From: Tenacibaculum sp. AHE14PA
GTDB lineage: Bacteria > Bacteroidota > Bacteroidia > Flavobacteriales > Flavobacteriaceae
Length of the DNA: 64,000 bases
Assembly (NCBI RefSeq): GCF_019278465.1
Contig: NZ_CP058983.1
Span: 1,673,501-1,737,500 of the forward strand
Direction of reading: 5' to 3'
The translations under genes and the position numbers were made by a program. This document shows positions 36,888 to 46,157 of the stretch, one piece after another. The first letter of the stretch is position 1. Each line of letters opens with the position of its first letter. A model generated the notes under the pieces. It made no database searches. It was not told where the DNA came from and saw only the letters and a program-made list of their open reading frames with translations.

Positions 36888-39800
36888 ATGAGATTTATTT
36901 GTTTAAAAAAAAGTTGTTTTTCACTATTTTTAATCGCTTTTTCAATAACCATAACGGCACAAGAGTCTGCTATTAATTCAGAAATTACATCTGATTACCA
37001 CAAAGCTATAAAACTTTACAACAACAAAGCGTACGCTGCTGCGCAAGAATTGTTTAGCGAAGTTTCTAGAAGTGCTAATCAACATGAAAATCGAAAAGCT
37101 GATGCCGATTATTATGATGCAATGTGTGCTATAAAATTAACACAAGACAATGCAGATGATAAAGTATTAGAATTTGTAGAAAACCACCCTTATAATAACA
37201 AAAAAGAGAAGGCTTTTATAAATGTGGGTAACTATTATTTTGCTAACAGAAAAGCTGCACACGCGTTAAAATGGTATCAAAAAGTAAATGACAAGTTATT
37301 AAGTCAACCAGAAAGAGATGAGTTAAATTATAAAATGGGTTATGCTTTATTGGTATCTAATTATTTAAAAGATGCTAAATCTCGTTTTCAAACATTACTT
37401 GGAAACCCTATTTATGGTAACGATGCGCGTTATTACTTCGGGTATATTGCTTACAAACAAGAAAATTTTGGTGAAGCCGAAGATAATTTAAGTCAGCTAG
37501 CAAACGATGCTACTTACCAAGCAAAAGCAAATTACTATATTTTAGATATTAGTTTTAAAGCTGGGCGTTTTGATAAATCTGTGAAAATTGGAGAAAACCT
37601 TTTAAAAGAATCAAAAGATGAAAAAGAAATTTCTCAGGTTTCTAAAATAATTGGTGAGAGCTATTTTAATCTTAAAAAATACGATCAGGCAATTCCTTAC
37701 TTAACAGCCTATGAAGGTAAAAATGGGAAGTGGATTAATACCGATTATTATTATTTAGGTTACGCTTATTATCAGCAAAAAAACTATGAAGAGGCTATTG
37801 GTAATTTTAATAAAATTATTGGCGGTAACAATAAAGTTGCTCAGAATGCTTACTATCATTTAGGTGAATGTTATTTAGAATTGCAAAAAAAACCAGCAGC
37901 TTTAAATGCATTTAAAAATGCAAGCGAAATGGAATTTGATCTTAAAATAACTGAAAGTGCTTCGTTAAGTTATGCAAAATTGAGTTACGAACAAGGAAAC
38001 CCTTATGAGAGTGTTCCGGATGTTTTAAAAGGTTTTTTAGCAAAATATCCAAACTCACCAAATGCATCTGAAATAAACGAATTATTAATTACCTCTTATT
38101 TACATCAACAAGACTACCAAGGCGCTTTAGATTATTTAAGTAGTGTAAAATCTTTAGAAAACGACAACATTGCAAATGAAGTATCATTGTACAGAGGTAT
38201 TCAATTATTTAATGAAAATAAATTAGCTGCTGCTAAACCTTATTTTTACAAAGCAACTCTTTCTGCAAACTCCGTAATTAATAATAAAGGGAATTTTTGG
38301 TTAGCTGAAACAGAGTACTTATTAGGTAATTATGACAAAGCCTTAACCAGTTTTTTATTAATTACAAATAAAGATTTAGAAGACACAAAAAAATTAGATT
38401 ATAATATTGCTTACACTTATTTTAAACAAAAAAACTATGAAAATGCTGCAAAACATTTTCAACAATTTTTAGCGATAAAATTAGATGACAATAATTTAAA
38501 TGATGATGCTTCAAGTAGATTAGGAGATTCTTTTTATGCTTCTAAAAGCTACTTAAAAGCAATTAACTCTTATAAAAAAGTAATTAATGAAGGCGGTGTA
38601 GGTGCAGATTACGCCCAATACCAAACAGCTATGAGTTATGGATTTATGGGGCAAAATGACACAAAAATTAAAAACTTACAAACGCTTGTTAACGATTACG
38701 TAGGTTCTCAATTACAAGATGATGCTTTGTTTCAGTTAGCTACAACCTATACTGCAACAAACAATGCTGTAAAAGCTCAAAAAACGTACAATCGTTTATT
38801 ATCTGAACATTCTAATAGCAACTATATTCCTAATGTGCTGTTACGTCAAGGATTGTTGTACTATAACAGTAATCAAAATAAAAAAGCTTTAGAAAAATAT
38901 AAAGAAGTTGTTGCGAAGCACCCTAACTCTAAAGAAGCAAAACAGGCTGTTACCAATGTTAAAAATGTATATATTGATATTGGTAAAGTAGATGAATATG
39001 CTGTTTGGGTTAAAAACGTAAAATTTATAAATGTTACAGATGCAGAATTAGACAATGCTACTTATCAATCTGCAGAAAACAAGTTTTTAGAAAACGATAC
39101 CGCAAAAGCCATTGAAGGATTCAATAAATATCTTTTAACTTTCCCTAACGGATTACATGCTTTAAAATCTCATTTCTATTTAGCGCAATCGTATAATAAC
39201 AACAAGCAATTTAAAAATGCAGTACCACACTACACCTATGTTGTAGATCAAAATAAAAGTGAATTTTCTGAAGAATCATTAGCCAAACTTTCTAATATCT
39301 ATTTAGAAGAAGAAAATTGGGATAAAGGAATACAACTTTTAAAGCAATTAGAAACCGTAGCTAATTATCCGCAGAATATAATATTTGCACAAAGTAATTT
39401 AATGAAAGGGTATTATAATAAAAAAGAATATGCCAACGCTATTACCTATGCCGAAAAGGTTTTAGGAACCGATAAAATAGACACAAACGTCGCAGAAGAT
39501 GCAAAAATAATCTATGCGCGTTCCGCTTATAAAACCAATGACTTTTTAACCGCTGAAGAGTTTTTTAATGAAGTTAGTAAAAAAGCTACTGGCGAACTAA
39601 AAGCTGAAAGCTTGTACTATAATGCATTCTTTTTAAATGAAAATAAAGACTATGAAGCATCTAACAAAGCAGTGCAAAATTTAATAGCCAACTATTCTTC
39701 TTACAAATACTGGGGAGTTAAAAGTTACATTGTAATGGCTAAAAATTATTATGCTTTAAAAGATGCTTACCAAGCAACCTACATCTTAGAAAACATTATT

Positions 39801-39908
39801 AAAAACTTTACGCAATACAAAGATGTTACAGAAGAAGCTACAAACGAGCTTCGTTCTATAAAAAATAAAGAAGCAAAAACAAACGAATCGGTAACTACCC
39901 AAAACTAA
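36888..39908 (+). CDS. Large secreted tetratricopeptide-repeat protein
   Basis: 1006 aa with a signal peptide (about 10-25, 'IAFSITITAQE'). Almost the whole length is TPR repeats ('YHKAIKLYNNKAYAAAQELF', 'YYLGYAYYQQKNYEEAIGNF', 'YNIAYTYFKQKNYENAAKHF', 'GLLYYNSNQNKKALEKY', 'AQSYNNNKQFKNAVPHY'), perhaps 20 or more units. TPR solenoids bind partner proteins. The downstream barrel gene starts 27-39 nt later in the same transcript, so the two probably function together at the outer membrane. Confidence 0.9.
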   Translation: MRFICLKKSCFSLFLIAFSITITAQESAINSEITSDYHKAIKLYNNKAYAAAQELFSEVSRSANQHENRKADADYYDAMCAIKLTQDNADDKVLEFVENHPYNNKKEKAFINVGNYYFANRKAAHALKWYQKVNDKLLSQPERDELNYKMGYALLVSNYLKDAKSRFQTLLGNPIYGNDARYYFGYIAYKQENFGEAEDNLSQLANDATYQAKANYYILDISFKAGRFDKSVKIGENLLKESKDEKEISQVSKIIGESYFNLKKYDQAIPYLTAYEGKNGKWINTDYYYLGYAYYQQKNYEEAIGNFNKIIGGNNKVAQNAYYHLGECYLELQKKPAALNAFKNASEMEFDLKITESASLSYAKLSYEQGNPYESVPDVLKGFLAKYPNSPNASEINELLITSYLHQQDYQGALDYLSSVKSLENDNIANEVSLYRGIQLFNENKLAAAKPYFYKATLSANSVINNKGNFWLAETEYLLGNYDKALTSFLLITNKDLEDTKKLDYNIAYTYFKQKNYENAAKHFQQFLAIKLDDNNLNDDASSRLGDSFYASKSYLKAINSYKKVINEGGVGADYAQYQTAMSYGFMGQNDTKIKNLQTLVNDYVGSQLQDDALFQLATTYTATNNAVKAQKTYNRLLSEHSNSNYIPNVLLRQGLLYYNSNQNKKALEKYKEVVAKHPNSKEAKQAVTNVKNVYIDIGKVDEYAVWVKNVKFINVTDAELDNATYQSAENKFLENDTAKAIEGFNKYLLTFPNGLHALKSHFYLAQSYNNNKQFKNAVPHYTYVVDQNKSEFSEESLAKLSNIYLEEENWDKGIQLLKQLETVANYPQNIIFAQSNLMKGYYNKKEYANAITYAEKVLGTDKIDTNVAEDAKIIYARSAYKTNDFLTAEEFFNEVSKKATGELKAESLYYNAFFLNENKDYEASNKAVQNLIANYSSYKYWGVKSYIVMAKNYYALKDAYQATYILENIIKNFTQYKDVTEEATNELRSIKNKEAKTNESVTTQN

Positions 39909-39935
39909 AATTTGTTAAATACAAAAAAGAGTTCA

Positions 39936-41729
39936 ATGATTATATCAATGAAGAAACACTTAGGTTTATTTGTTTTATTTGCAATATCAATTGCAAATGC
40001 ACAAGAAAAGAAAACCACAGAAAAAGCAAAAGACACTATTATAAAAACAGAGGTAGTTAATGTAGTTACATCATACGTTCCTAAAATTACCGATGCTTTT
40101 AAAATAAAGCAAAAACCTATTATTAAACACACAAAAGAAACACAGAAAAAAGAATTAGAATACAAAATATTTTCAGTCCCTGTTGCCTCTACTTTTATTC
40201 CAAAAAGTGGTGTGATGAAAAAAGTAGATTTAGGTAAAAGAGAACTATTATACCCTAATTACTTATCTGTTGGTTTCGGTAATAAAATAACTCCTTTTTT
40301 GGAAGCTTATGTTAGAAGAAACGAAAGTTACGATAGTGAATTCGGAGCGCATTTAAAATTTCTTCTATCTGCAGACCCTGTTGAAAACACAGCTCTTAGT
40401 AGTACATATTACGATATGAGTTTAAACTTATTTTATGCACAACAAGAACGTTATTTAAATTGGAAAACAGGCATAAGCGCTGAACGAAACAAGCACAATT
40501 GGTATGGTTTACCAACAAACATACCTTTTACTAACGCTACTATTAGCAATATTGAAGAAGAACAAGCCTATACTTACTTTAAGGTTTTTGGGACCATTAA
40601 ATTTGATGATTCTTATCTTGATGAAGCAAATGGTAGTATTTCATTTTTTACAGATGCATTAAGTAGTAATGAGTTTTTAATTGATGCAAATGCGAAATTT
40701 AAATTTCCTTTAAATAATTTTCACCGTCAGTTAAATGATTTATATATAAACACAACATTAAGTTATTTAGGTACTAAATTCGAAAAAAACTACGAAACTC
40801 AAACCGAGTTAAAACATAGTTTTGCTACTGCAGGTATTCACCCAACGTATAATTTTAAAGTACAAGATTTAGCTATAAAAATAGGAGTAAAAACGTATGT
40901 CTCTTTAGATTTAGAGAACAACGATACTAACTTCTTTGTGTATCCCGATCTAGAAATCTCTTATCCTATTGTAAACGATTTTGCAAGCGTTTTTATTGGT
41001 GCTTCAGGAGGTTTAGAAACAAACACTTACAAATCATTATCAACAAAAAATCCGTACGTCTCTCCTACTCAAAACATACAGCAAACCAACAAGAAATACG
41101 ATCTCTTTGCAGGAATAAGAGGTAAGTTAGATTTTCAGTTTAGTTATAATTTAAAAGCAAGTTATGCCGATATTGAAAACAATGCTTTTTTTACTTTAAA
41201 CCAATCAAAATCTAACGGAAATAATATTGCAGGAACAGATGCTTTTTCTTTCTTCGGATATGATTACGGAAACTCATTTAACACGGCGTACGACGATATT
41301 AAACAAGTCTCTTTCTTTGGTGAAATTGCTTTCGACGGAATTAAAAACTTAAGTGTAGGCTTAAACGGTCAATTTAATAAGTTTACATTAACTAATGAGC
41401 TTGAAGCATGGAACGCTCCAAAAATAAAAGGAGAACTTTTCGGAACGTATAAAACAAGAAAATGGTTTGCAGGTGCTAACTTCTTTTTTGTCGGCCAACG
41501 AAAAGGAAAATTATACGAAGTATTGCCTTCGCAAAATTTCTCAACTATAGACTTGGATGGTTATTTTGACATTAACTTTAATGGTGGATACCATTTTAAC
41601 GACTCGTTTTCTGTGTTTTTAAACCTTAATAATGTGCTAAATAACAGTTACCAAAGATTTAATAATTTTAATGTACAAGGTTTCCAAGCAATGGGAGGTT
41701 TAACTTGGAAATTTGATTCACTTTTCTAA
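39936..41729 (+). CDS. TonB-receptor-like outer-membrane barrel without plug
   Basis: 597 aa from ATG 39936; ATG 39948 (MKKHLG) is equally possible, and the TTG at 39912 was rejected. Signal peptide ending 'ISIANAQE'. A Lys-rich 60-residue segment leads directly into barrel strands; there is no plug domain. The C-terminal half has receptor-like strands ('YDLFAGIRGKLDFQFSYNLKASYAD', 'FSVFLNLNNVLNNSYQRFNNFNVQGFQAMGGLTWKF'). At 600 aa it is shorter than a full TonB receptor (700-1000). Co-transcribed with the TPR gene. Substrate unknown. Confidence 0.8.
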   Translation: MIISMKKHLGLFVLFAISIANAQEKKTTEKAKDTIIKTEVVNVVTSYVPKITDAFKIKQKPIIKHTKETQKKELEYKIFSVPVASTFIPKSGVMKKVDLGKRELLYPNYLSVGFGNKITPFLEAYVRRNESYDSEFGAHLKFLLSADPVENTALSSTYYDMSLNLFYAQQERYLNWKTGISAERNKHNWYGLPTNIPFTNATISNIEEEQAYTYFKVFGTIKFDDSYLDEANGSISFFTDALSSNEFLIDANAKFKFPLNNFHRQLNDLYINTTLSYLGTKFEKNYETQTELKHSFATAGIHPTYNFKVQDLAIKIGVKTYVSLDLENNDTNFFVYPDLEISYPIVNDFASVFIGASGGLETNTYKSLSTKNPYVSPTQNIQQTNKKYDLFAGIRGKLDFQFSYNLKASYADIENNAFFTLNQSKSNGNNIAGTDAFSFFGYDYGNSFNTAYDDIKQVSFFGEIAFDGIKNLSVGLNGQFNKFTLTNELEAWNAPKIKGELFGTYKTRKWFAGANFFFVGQRKGKLYEVLPSQNFSTIDLDGYFDINFNGGYHFNDSFSVFLNLNNVLNNSYQRFNNFNVQGFQAMGGLTWKFDSLF

Positions 41730-41748
41730 AAAAACAATCTAAATATAA

Positions 41749-41785
41749 TTACGCCTAACTATTTACAAAGAATAGTTAGGCGTAA
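41749..41785 (+). terminator. Hairpin after the barrel gene
   Basis: Perfect 15-bp stem TTACGCCTAACTATT / AATAGTTAGGCGTAA with a 7-nt loop but no T run. It may be a processing or stabilising hairpin rather than an intrinsic terminator. Confidence 0.55.
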
Positions 41786-41880
41786 CTTAAATCAAACAAC
41801 TACAAATCAAAATCTTGACGATCACTTTACGATTAAAAATATAAAACTTACATTTATGGCACTTTAAAACAGTATCATAA

Positions 41881-43317
41881 ATGAAAAAATTATCTCTCTT
41901 ATTAATTTCAGGGTTGTTTGTAATTTCTTGTAATACAGAAAAAAAAGAAACACCTTTAACTTCTAATGTTTTTTCTACTGAAGAAAAAATAGATTCAACT
42001 CAAATAAAACACTTATTCAACGCCGCCTTAACCGAAGGGAAATCGTACGAATGGTTACGAGACTTAACTACAAATGTAGGTAGCCGTTTATCTGGTTCAG
42101 AAGGAGCAGCAAAGTCTGTTGTTTGGAGTGAAAAATTAATGAACGAAGTTGGTTTAGATTCTGTTTGGTTACAACCAGTTATGGTACCACATTGGGTTCG
42201 TGGAGAAAAAGAAGTTGCAAATTATAGCTTTAACGGAGTAGAAATTAATGTTCCTGTTTGTGCTATAGGAGGTTCTATTGCAACACCAACTGGCGGAATT
42301 ACAGCAGAAGTTATTGAAGTAAAAAGCTTAGAAGAAGCTGAAAAATTAGGAGATAAAGCCAAGGGTAAAATCGTTTTCTTTAATGGTGCTTTTGATAATA
42401 CTTTAATTCACACTTTTAAAGCCTACGGCGGATGTGTCGGTCAGCGTTTTGGCGGAGCAGCAGCAGTTGGTAAATTCGGCGCAAAAGCAGTTATCGTTCG
42501 CTCAATGACAAACGGAATAGATGATTATCCTCATACCGGATCAATGGGGTATGGAGATATTCCTAAATCAGAATATATTCCTTCTGCAGCAATTAGCTCT
42601 AGAGCTGCCGAAAACTTAAGCAAGCATTTAAAAGAGAATCCAACACTTAAGTTTTACTTAAAACAAAGCTGTGAAACACTACCAGATGCTCCGTCACACA
42701 ATGTTGTAGGAGAAATTAAAGGAAGTGAAAACCCTGATAAAATTATGGTTATTGGTGGGCATTTAGATTCTTGGGATTTAGGTGATGGCGCTCATGACGA
42801 CGGAACAGGAATTGTGCAATCATTAGAAGTAGCTTACTTATTAAAAAAGAACAACATTAAACCTAAAAATACTATTCGTATTGTATTTTTCATGAACGAA
42901 GAAAACGGTTTGCGTGGTGCTACAGAATATGCCCGTTTAGCAAAACTGAATAACGAAAATCATATTGGTGCTTTAGAATCTGATTCTGGAGGTCACACAC
43001 CTAGAGGTTTCTCTATCGATGCTAATGACAAGAACCTTCAATTATTACAAAGCTGGAAAAAATTATTAGCTCCTTACGGATTACATGATATTACAGCAGG
43101 TGGAAGTGGCGCTGATATTGGTCCTCTAAAAGACGATCATGTTACTTTGGTTGGATACCGACCAGATTCTCAACGTTATTTTGATTATCACCATGCTGCT
43201 AGCGATACTTTCGATAAAGTTAACAAACGTGAACTAGAGTTAGGAAGTGCGTCAATGGCAAGTATCGTATATTTAATGGATAAGTATTTATATAATAACG
43301 AAACCATAAAACCATAA
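41881..43317 (+). CDS. M28-family metallopeptidase lipoprotein
   Basis: 478 aa. Lipoprotein signal ('LLISGLFVISCNTEKK', lipid Cys17). A PA domain insert is suggested at about 140-230. The M28 di-zinc site is visible: His and Asp in 'GGHLDSWDLGDGAHDDGTG' (about 294-312), Glu-Glu in 'MNEENGLRG', Asp in 'ESDSGG', and a late His in 'DYHHAASDTFD'. Aminopeptidase activity is expected in the periplasm or at the surface. First gene of a run with DoxX and amidohydrolase genes. Confidence 0.92.
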   Translation: MKKLSLLLISGLFVISCNTEKKETPLTSNVFSTEEKIDSTQIKHLFNAALTEGKSYEWLRDLTTNVGSRLSGSEGAAKSVVWSEKLMNEVGLDSVWLQPVMVPHWVRGEKEVANYSFNGVEINVPVCAIGGSIATPTGGITAEVIEVKSLEEAEKLGDKAKGKIVFFNGAFDNTLIHTFKAYGGCVGQRFGGAAAVGKFGAKAVIVRSMTNGIDDYPHTGSMGYGDIPKSEYIPSAAISSRAAENLSKHLKENPTLKFYLKQSCETLPDAPSHNVVGEIKGSENPDKIMVIGGHLDSWDLGDGAHDDGTGIVQSLEVAYLLKKNNIKPKNTIRIVFFMNEENGLRGATEYARLAKLNNENHIGALESDSGGHTPRGFSIDANDKNLQLLQSWKKLLAPYGLHDITAGGSGADIGPLKDDHVTLVGYRPDSQRYFDYHHAASDTFDKVNKRELELGSASMASIVYLMDKYLYNNETIKP

Positions 43318-43320
43318 CGG

Positions 43321-43683
43321 ATGACAATTTTAGTATTAATTCTTCGTATAATTTTTGGTTTATTCTTTGCTTACATAGGTGTTATGCATTTTTTAAAACC
43401 ACGTTTTTTTAATGGTTTTATTCCCAAACCACTTCCTAAACTAGCTGTAAACTATGTTGCAGGTTTTATAGAAGTTGTAATCGGAATAGGTCTTTTATTT
43501 AATGCTACTGCAAAAAATGCTGCCATCGGTTTTTTTGTGCTAATGGTCGTTTTTTTACCATTACATATATGGGATTTATTTAAAGAAAAACCTGCTATAG
43601 GATCTAAAAAAATTGCCATTATACGCTTACCAATACAATTTTTACTTTTATATATCGCTTATTTAATATATTCAAATTCATGA
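43321..43683 (+). CDS. DoxX-family membrane protein
   Basis: 120 aa with four hydrophobic segments ('LILRIIFGLFFAYIGVMHFL', 'AVNYVAGFIEVVIGIGLLF', 'AAIGFFVLMVVFLPLHIW', 'LPIQFLLLYIAYLIY'), the DoxX fold. It starts 3 nt after the M28 gene and overlaps the amidohydrolase gene by 4 nt (ATGA), so all three are co-transcribed. Members are quinone- or redox-linked membrane proteins of uncertain role. Confidence 0.85.
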   Translation: MTILVLILRIIFGLFFAYIGVMHFLKPRFFNGFIPKPLPKLAVNYVAGFIEVVIGIGLLFNATAKNAAIGFFVLMVVFLPLHIWDLFKEKPAIGSKKIAIIRLPIQFLLLYIAYLIYSNS

Positions 43684-45293
43684 GAAAATCATTATTAATT
43701 ATTGCCGTTTCAATCGCTATTACCTCTTGTAAACAACAAGAAAAAGTAGACACGATTGTTATTAACTCAAACACATATACAGTTAATTCTAATTTCGATA
43801 AGGCTGAAAGTTTTGCGATTAAAGACGGTAAATTTATCGCTATAGGAACTAATAAAGAAATACAAGATAAATACACCTCATCAAAAACTATCGATGCTGA
43901 AAATAAAGCTATATATCCTGGTTTTATTGATGGACATTGTCATTTTTACAGATTAGGTTTACAACAGCAAAAAGTAAACTTAGTCGGTACAAAAAGTTAC
44001 GATGAGGTATTACAGAAGTTAGTTGAATTTCAAAAAGAAAAAAACACCACTTTTATAACTGGTCGTGGTTGGGATCAAAATGATTGGGAAACAAAAGAAT
44101 TTCCTACTAAAGAGAAACTAGATGCTTTATTTCCTAGTATTCCTGTGGCAGTTCGTAGAATTGACGGTCATGCAATGTTGGTAAATCAAGCTGCAATCGA
44201 TTTAGCAGGTATTACAATTGACACTAAAATTGATGGAGGTGAATTCTTTAAAAAAGATGGAAAACTTACAGGTGTGTTAATTGACAATGCAATGAATTTC
44301 ATTGAAGTGCCAAAACCGAATAAACAAGAACAAATTCAGGCTTTAAAAGACGCTGAAAAAATCTGTTTTGACTTAGGGTTAACAACCGTTGATGATGCTG
44401 GTTTAGATAGACAAGTAATTGAATTGATTGATAGTTTACAACAAACCGGTGATTTAAAAATGCGTATTTACGCAATGATTTCTAACAATAAAAAAAACTT
44501 AGATTACTACCTTAATAAAGGTGTTGTTAAAACTGATAAATTACATGTTCGTTCGGTAAAAGTATATGCAGACGGAGCTTTAGGTTCTCGTGGAGGTGCT
44601 TTAAAAGAAGAGTATTCTGATAAAAAAGGGCATTTTGGTGCTTTAGTAAATTCGTACGATGACCTTCAACGTTTAGCAAAAAGAATTGCTAGTTCTGAAT
44701 ATCAAATGAACACCCATGCCATTGGTGATTCTGCTAATTATGTAATGCTTAAAGCTTATAATAAATTCTTAAAAAACAAAGACAATCGTCGTTGGAGAAT
44801 TGAACATGCTCAGATTGTTGATTTAAAAGATTTTCATTTATTTAAAAATATCATTCCGTCTATTCAACCAACACATGCTACAAGCGATATGTACTGGGCA
44901 GAAGAACGTGTAGGTTCTGAAAGAATTAAAGGTTCTTATGCTTATAACGATTTATTAAAACAACATGGCATGGTTGCTTTAGGAACCGACTTCCCTATCG
45001 AAAACGTAAGTCCGTTGCATACCTATTACGCTGCAACTATCAGAAAAGATTTAAAAGGATATCCAGAAAAAGGATATCAAATGAACAATGCTTTATCTAG
45101 AGAAAATGCCTTGAAAGGGATGACTATCTGGAATGCTTTTGCTAATTTTGAAGAAGCCGAAAAAGGAAGTATTGAAGTAGGTAAACTTGCCGATTTTATC
45201 ATCTTAGAAAATGATATTGTAACTGTTAACGGCGACAAAATACCAAACACGAAAGTTTTAGAAACTTTTGTAAATGGAGAAAAAGTAAATTAA
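43680..45293 (+). CDS. Amidohydrolase lipoprotein, YtcJ-like
   Basis: 537 aa. SpII signal ('AVSIAITSCKQQ'). Amidohydrolase superfamily: composite domain then metal site 'FIDGHCHFYRLG' (HxH), 'GRGWDQNDWE', 'VRRIDGHAMLVNQAA', Lys/His in 'VYADGALGSRGGAL', 'NTHAIGDSAN', 'IEHAQIV' and 'LGTDFPIENVSPL'. YtcJ-type enzymes hydrolyse amides of unknown identity. Start overlaps the doxX stop. Confidence 0.92.
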   Translation: MRKSLLIIAVSIAITSCKQQEKVDTIVINSNTYTVNSNFDKAESFAIKDGKFIAIGTNKEIQDKYTSSKTIDAENKAIYPGFIDGHCHFYRLGLQQQKVNLVGTKSYDEVLQKLVEFQKEKNTTFITGRGWDQNDWETKEFPTKEKLDALFPSIPVAVRRIDGHAMLVNQAAIDLAGITIDTKIDGGEFFKKDGKLTGVLIDNAMNFIEVPKPNKQEQIQALKDAEKICFDLGLTTVDDAGLDRQVIELIDSLQQTGDLKMRIYAMISNNKKNLDYYLNKGVVKTDKLHVRSVKVYADGALGSRGGALKEEYSDKKGHFGALVNSYDDLQRLAKRIASSEYQMNTHAIGDSANYVMLKAYNKFLKNKDNRRWRIEHAQIVDLKDFHLFKNIIPSIQPTHATSDMYWAEERVGSERIKGSYAYNDLLKQHGMVALGTDFPIENVSPLHTYYAATIRKDLKGYPEKGYQMNNALSRENALKGMTIWNAFANFEEAEKGSIEVGKLADFIILENDIVTVNGDKIPNTKVLETFVNGEKVN

Positions 45294-45321
45294 TTTTTTA
45301 TCAAACTATAAAAACCCTTTT

Positions 45322-45771
45322 ATGAAATCTTATTTTTATGCAACCTTAATTGCATTATTATTTATATCGTGTAGCGAAGATTCTATTGACTACGACACTA
45401 AAAACGAAGCTGATATTATTGAGTACATCGCTGACAACAATTTAGATGCTAAAAAAAGCAATTCCGGCTTATACTATGTTATAAACAATGAAGGCTCTGG
45501 AACAAGCCCCGTAAGCAACTCTAACGTAACTGTTGCGTACAAAGGTTATTTTTTAAATGGTAAAACATTTGATGAAAGTGATAGCGCTGGTATTTCTTTT
45601 AACTTACAACAAGTTATTAAAGGATGGACAGAAGGAATCACTTATTTTAAAGAAGGTGGTAATGGTGTTTTACTAGTTCCTTCAAGATTAGGATACGGAA
45701 GCAATGGAAGGCCAGGAATACCTGGTGGATCTGTTTTAATATTCGACATCGAACTTATAAGTGTTGAATAA
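45322..45771 (+). CDS. FKBP-type peptidyl-prolyl isomerase lipoprotein
   Basis: 149 aa. Signal 'LIALLFISCSEDS' (Cys near 17). FKBP domain with 'VTVAYKGYFLNGKTFDESD', 'VIKGWTEGITYFKEGGNGVLLVPSRLGYGSNG' and 'IPGGSVLIFDIELISVE'. Periplasm-facing folding catalyst; Bacteroidetes often carry several, some linked to gliding or secretion. It starts 28 nt after the amidohydrolase and is followed by the operon terminator. Confidence 0.9.
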   Translation: MKSYFYATLIALLFISCSEDSIDYDTKNEADIIEYIADNNLDAKKSNSGLYYVINNEGSGTSPVSNSNVTVAYKGYFLNGKTFDESDSAGISFNLQQVIKGWTEGITYFKEGGNGVLLVPSRLGYGSNGRPGIPGGSVLIFDIELISVE

Positions 45772-45815
45772 CATTTATCATTCTTTTCATTAAGAGTTCA
45801 TCTAATTTTAAATAA

Positions 45816-45858
45816 AAAAGACGCTTAAAACAACTACTTGTTTTAAGCGTCTTTTTAG
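45816..45858 (+). terminator. Terminator of the M28-fkbp operon
   Basis: Perfect 18-bp stem (AAAAGACGCTTAAAACAA and inverse) with a 4-nt loop and T5. Confidence 0.9.
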
Positions 45859-45958
45859 CGTTTACATAAGATTATTTTTTCTTTAGAAAAAAATGGTAAA
45901 TAAATGCATCTTTTTAAACATTTAAAAGTCTACTATATGAACATAAAACTTAAAAATC

Positions 45959-46063
45959 ATGAAACATAAAAATCAATGTACTTGTAATTGCGACGGTTGT
46001 AAAACAGGTAACTGCTCTAATTGCACCTGCGAAAACTGTTCTTGCAACAACTGTAATTGTTAG
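45959..46063 (+). CDS. Cys-rich mini-protein, metallothionein-like
   Basis: 34 aa, begins M-K-H-K-N-Q then eleven cysteines in 28 residues, arranged as CTC, CDGC, CSNC, CTC, CENC, CSC, CNNC and NC patterns that alternate CxC and CxxC. There are no aromatic residues and no signal peptide, so it is probably cytosolic and metal- or cluster-binding. The codons are normal for the region (TGT/TGC, AAT/AAC). It lies between two strong hairpins and 94 bp upstream of a sigma factor with a Cys tail. It could be a metallothionein, a metallochaperone or a redox buffer. Confidence 0.75.
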   Translation: MKHKNQCTCNCDGCKTGNCSNCTCENCSCNNCNC

Positions 46064-46082
46064 TAATATATATGTTAACTTT

Positions 46083-46144
46083 TGTTATTACAAAGCTGTA
46101 GTCTTTTCTATTTAAAATACCTTCAGCTTTGTAATAACATTTTT
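46083..46144 (+). terminator. Long-armed hairpin between the Cys-rich gene and the sigma factor
   Basis: Perfect 16-bp inverted repeat TGTTATTACAAAGCTG (46083-46098) / CAGCTTTGTAATAACA (46124-46139), 25-nt loop, then T5. It can terminate the mini-gene. It also overlaps the -7-like CATTTTTG (46138-46145) of the sigma gene, so an operator role is possible. Confidence 0.6.
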
Positions 46145-46157
46145 GTAAATTTATAGA

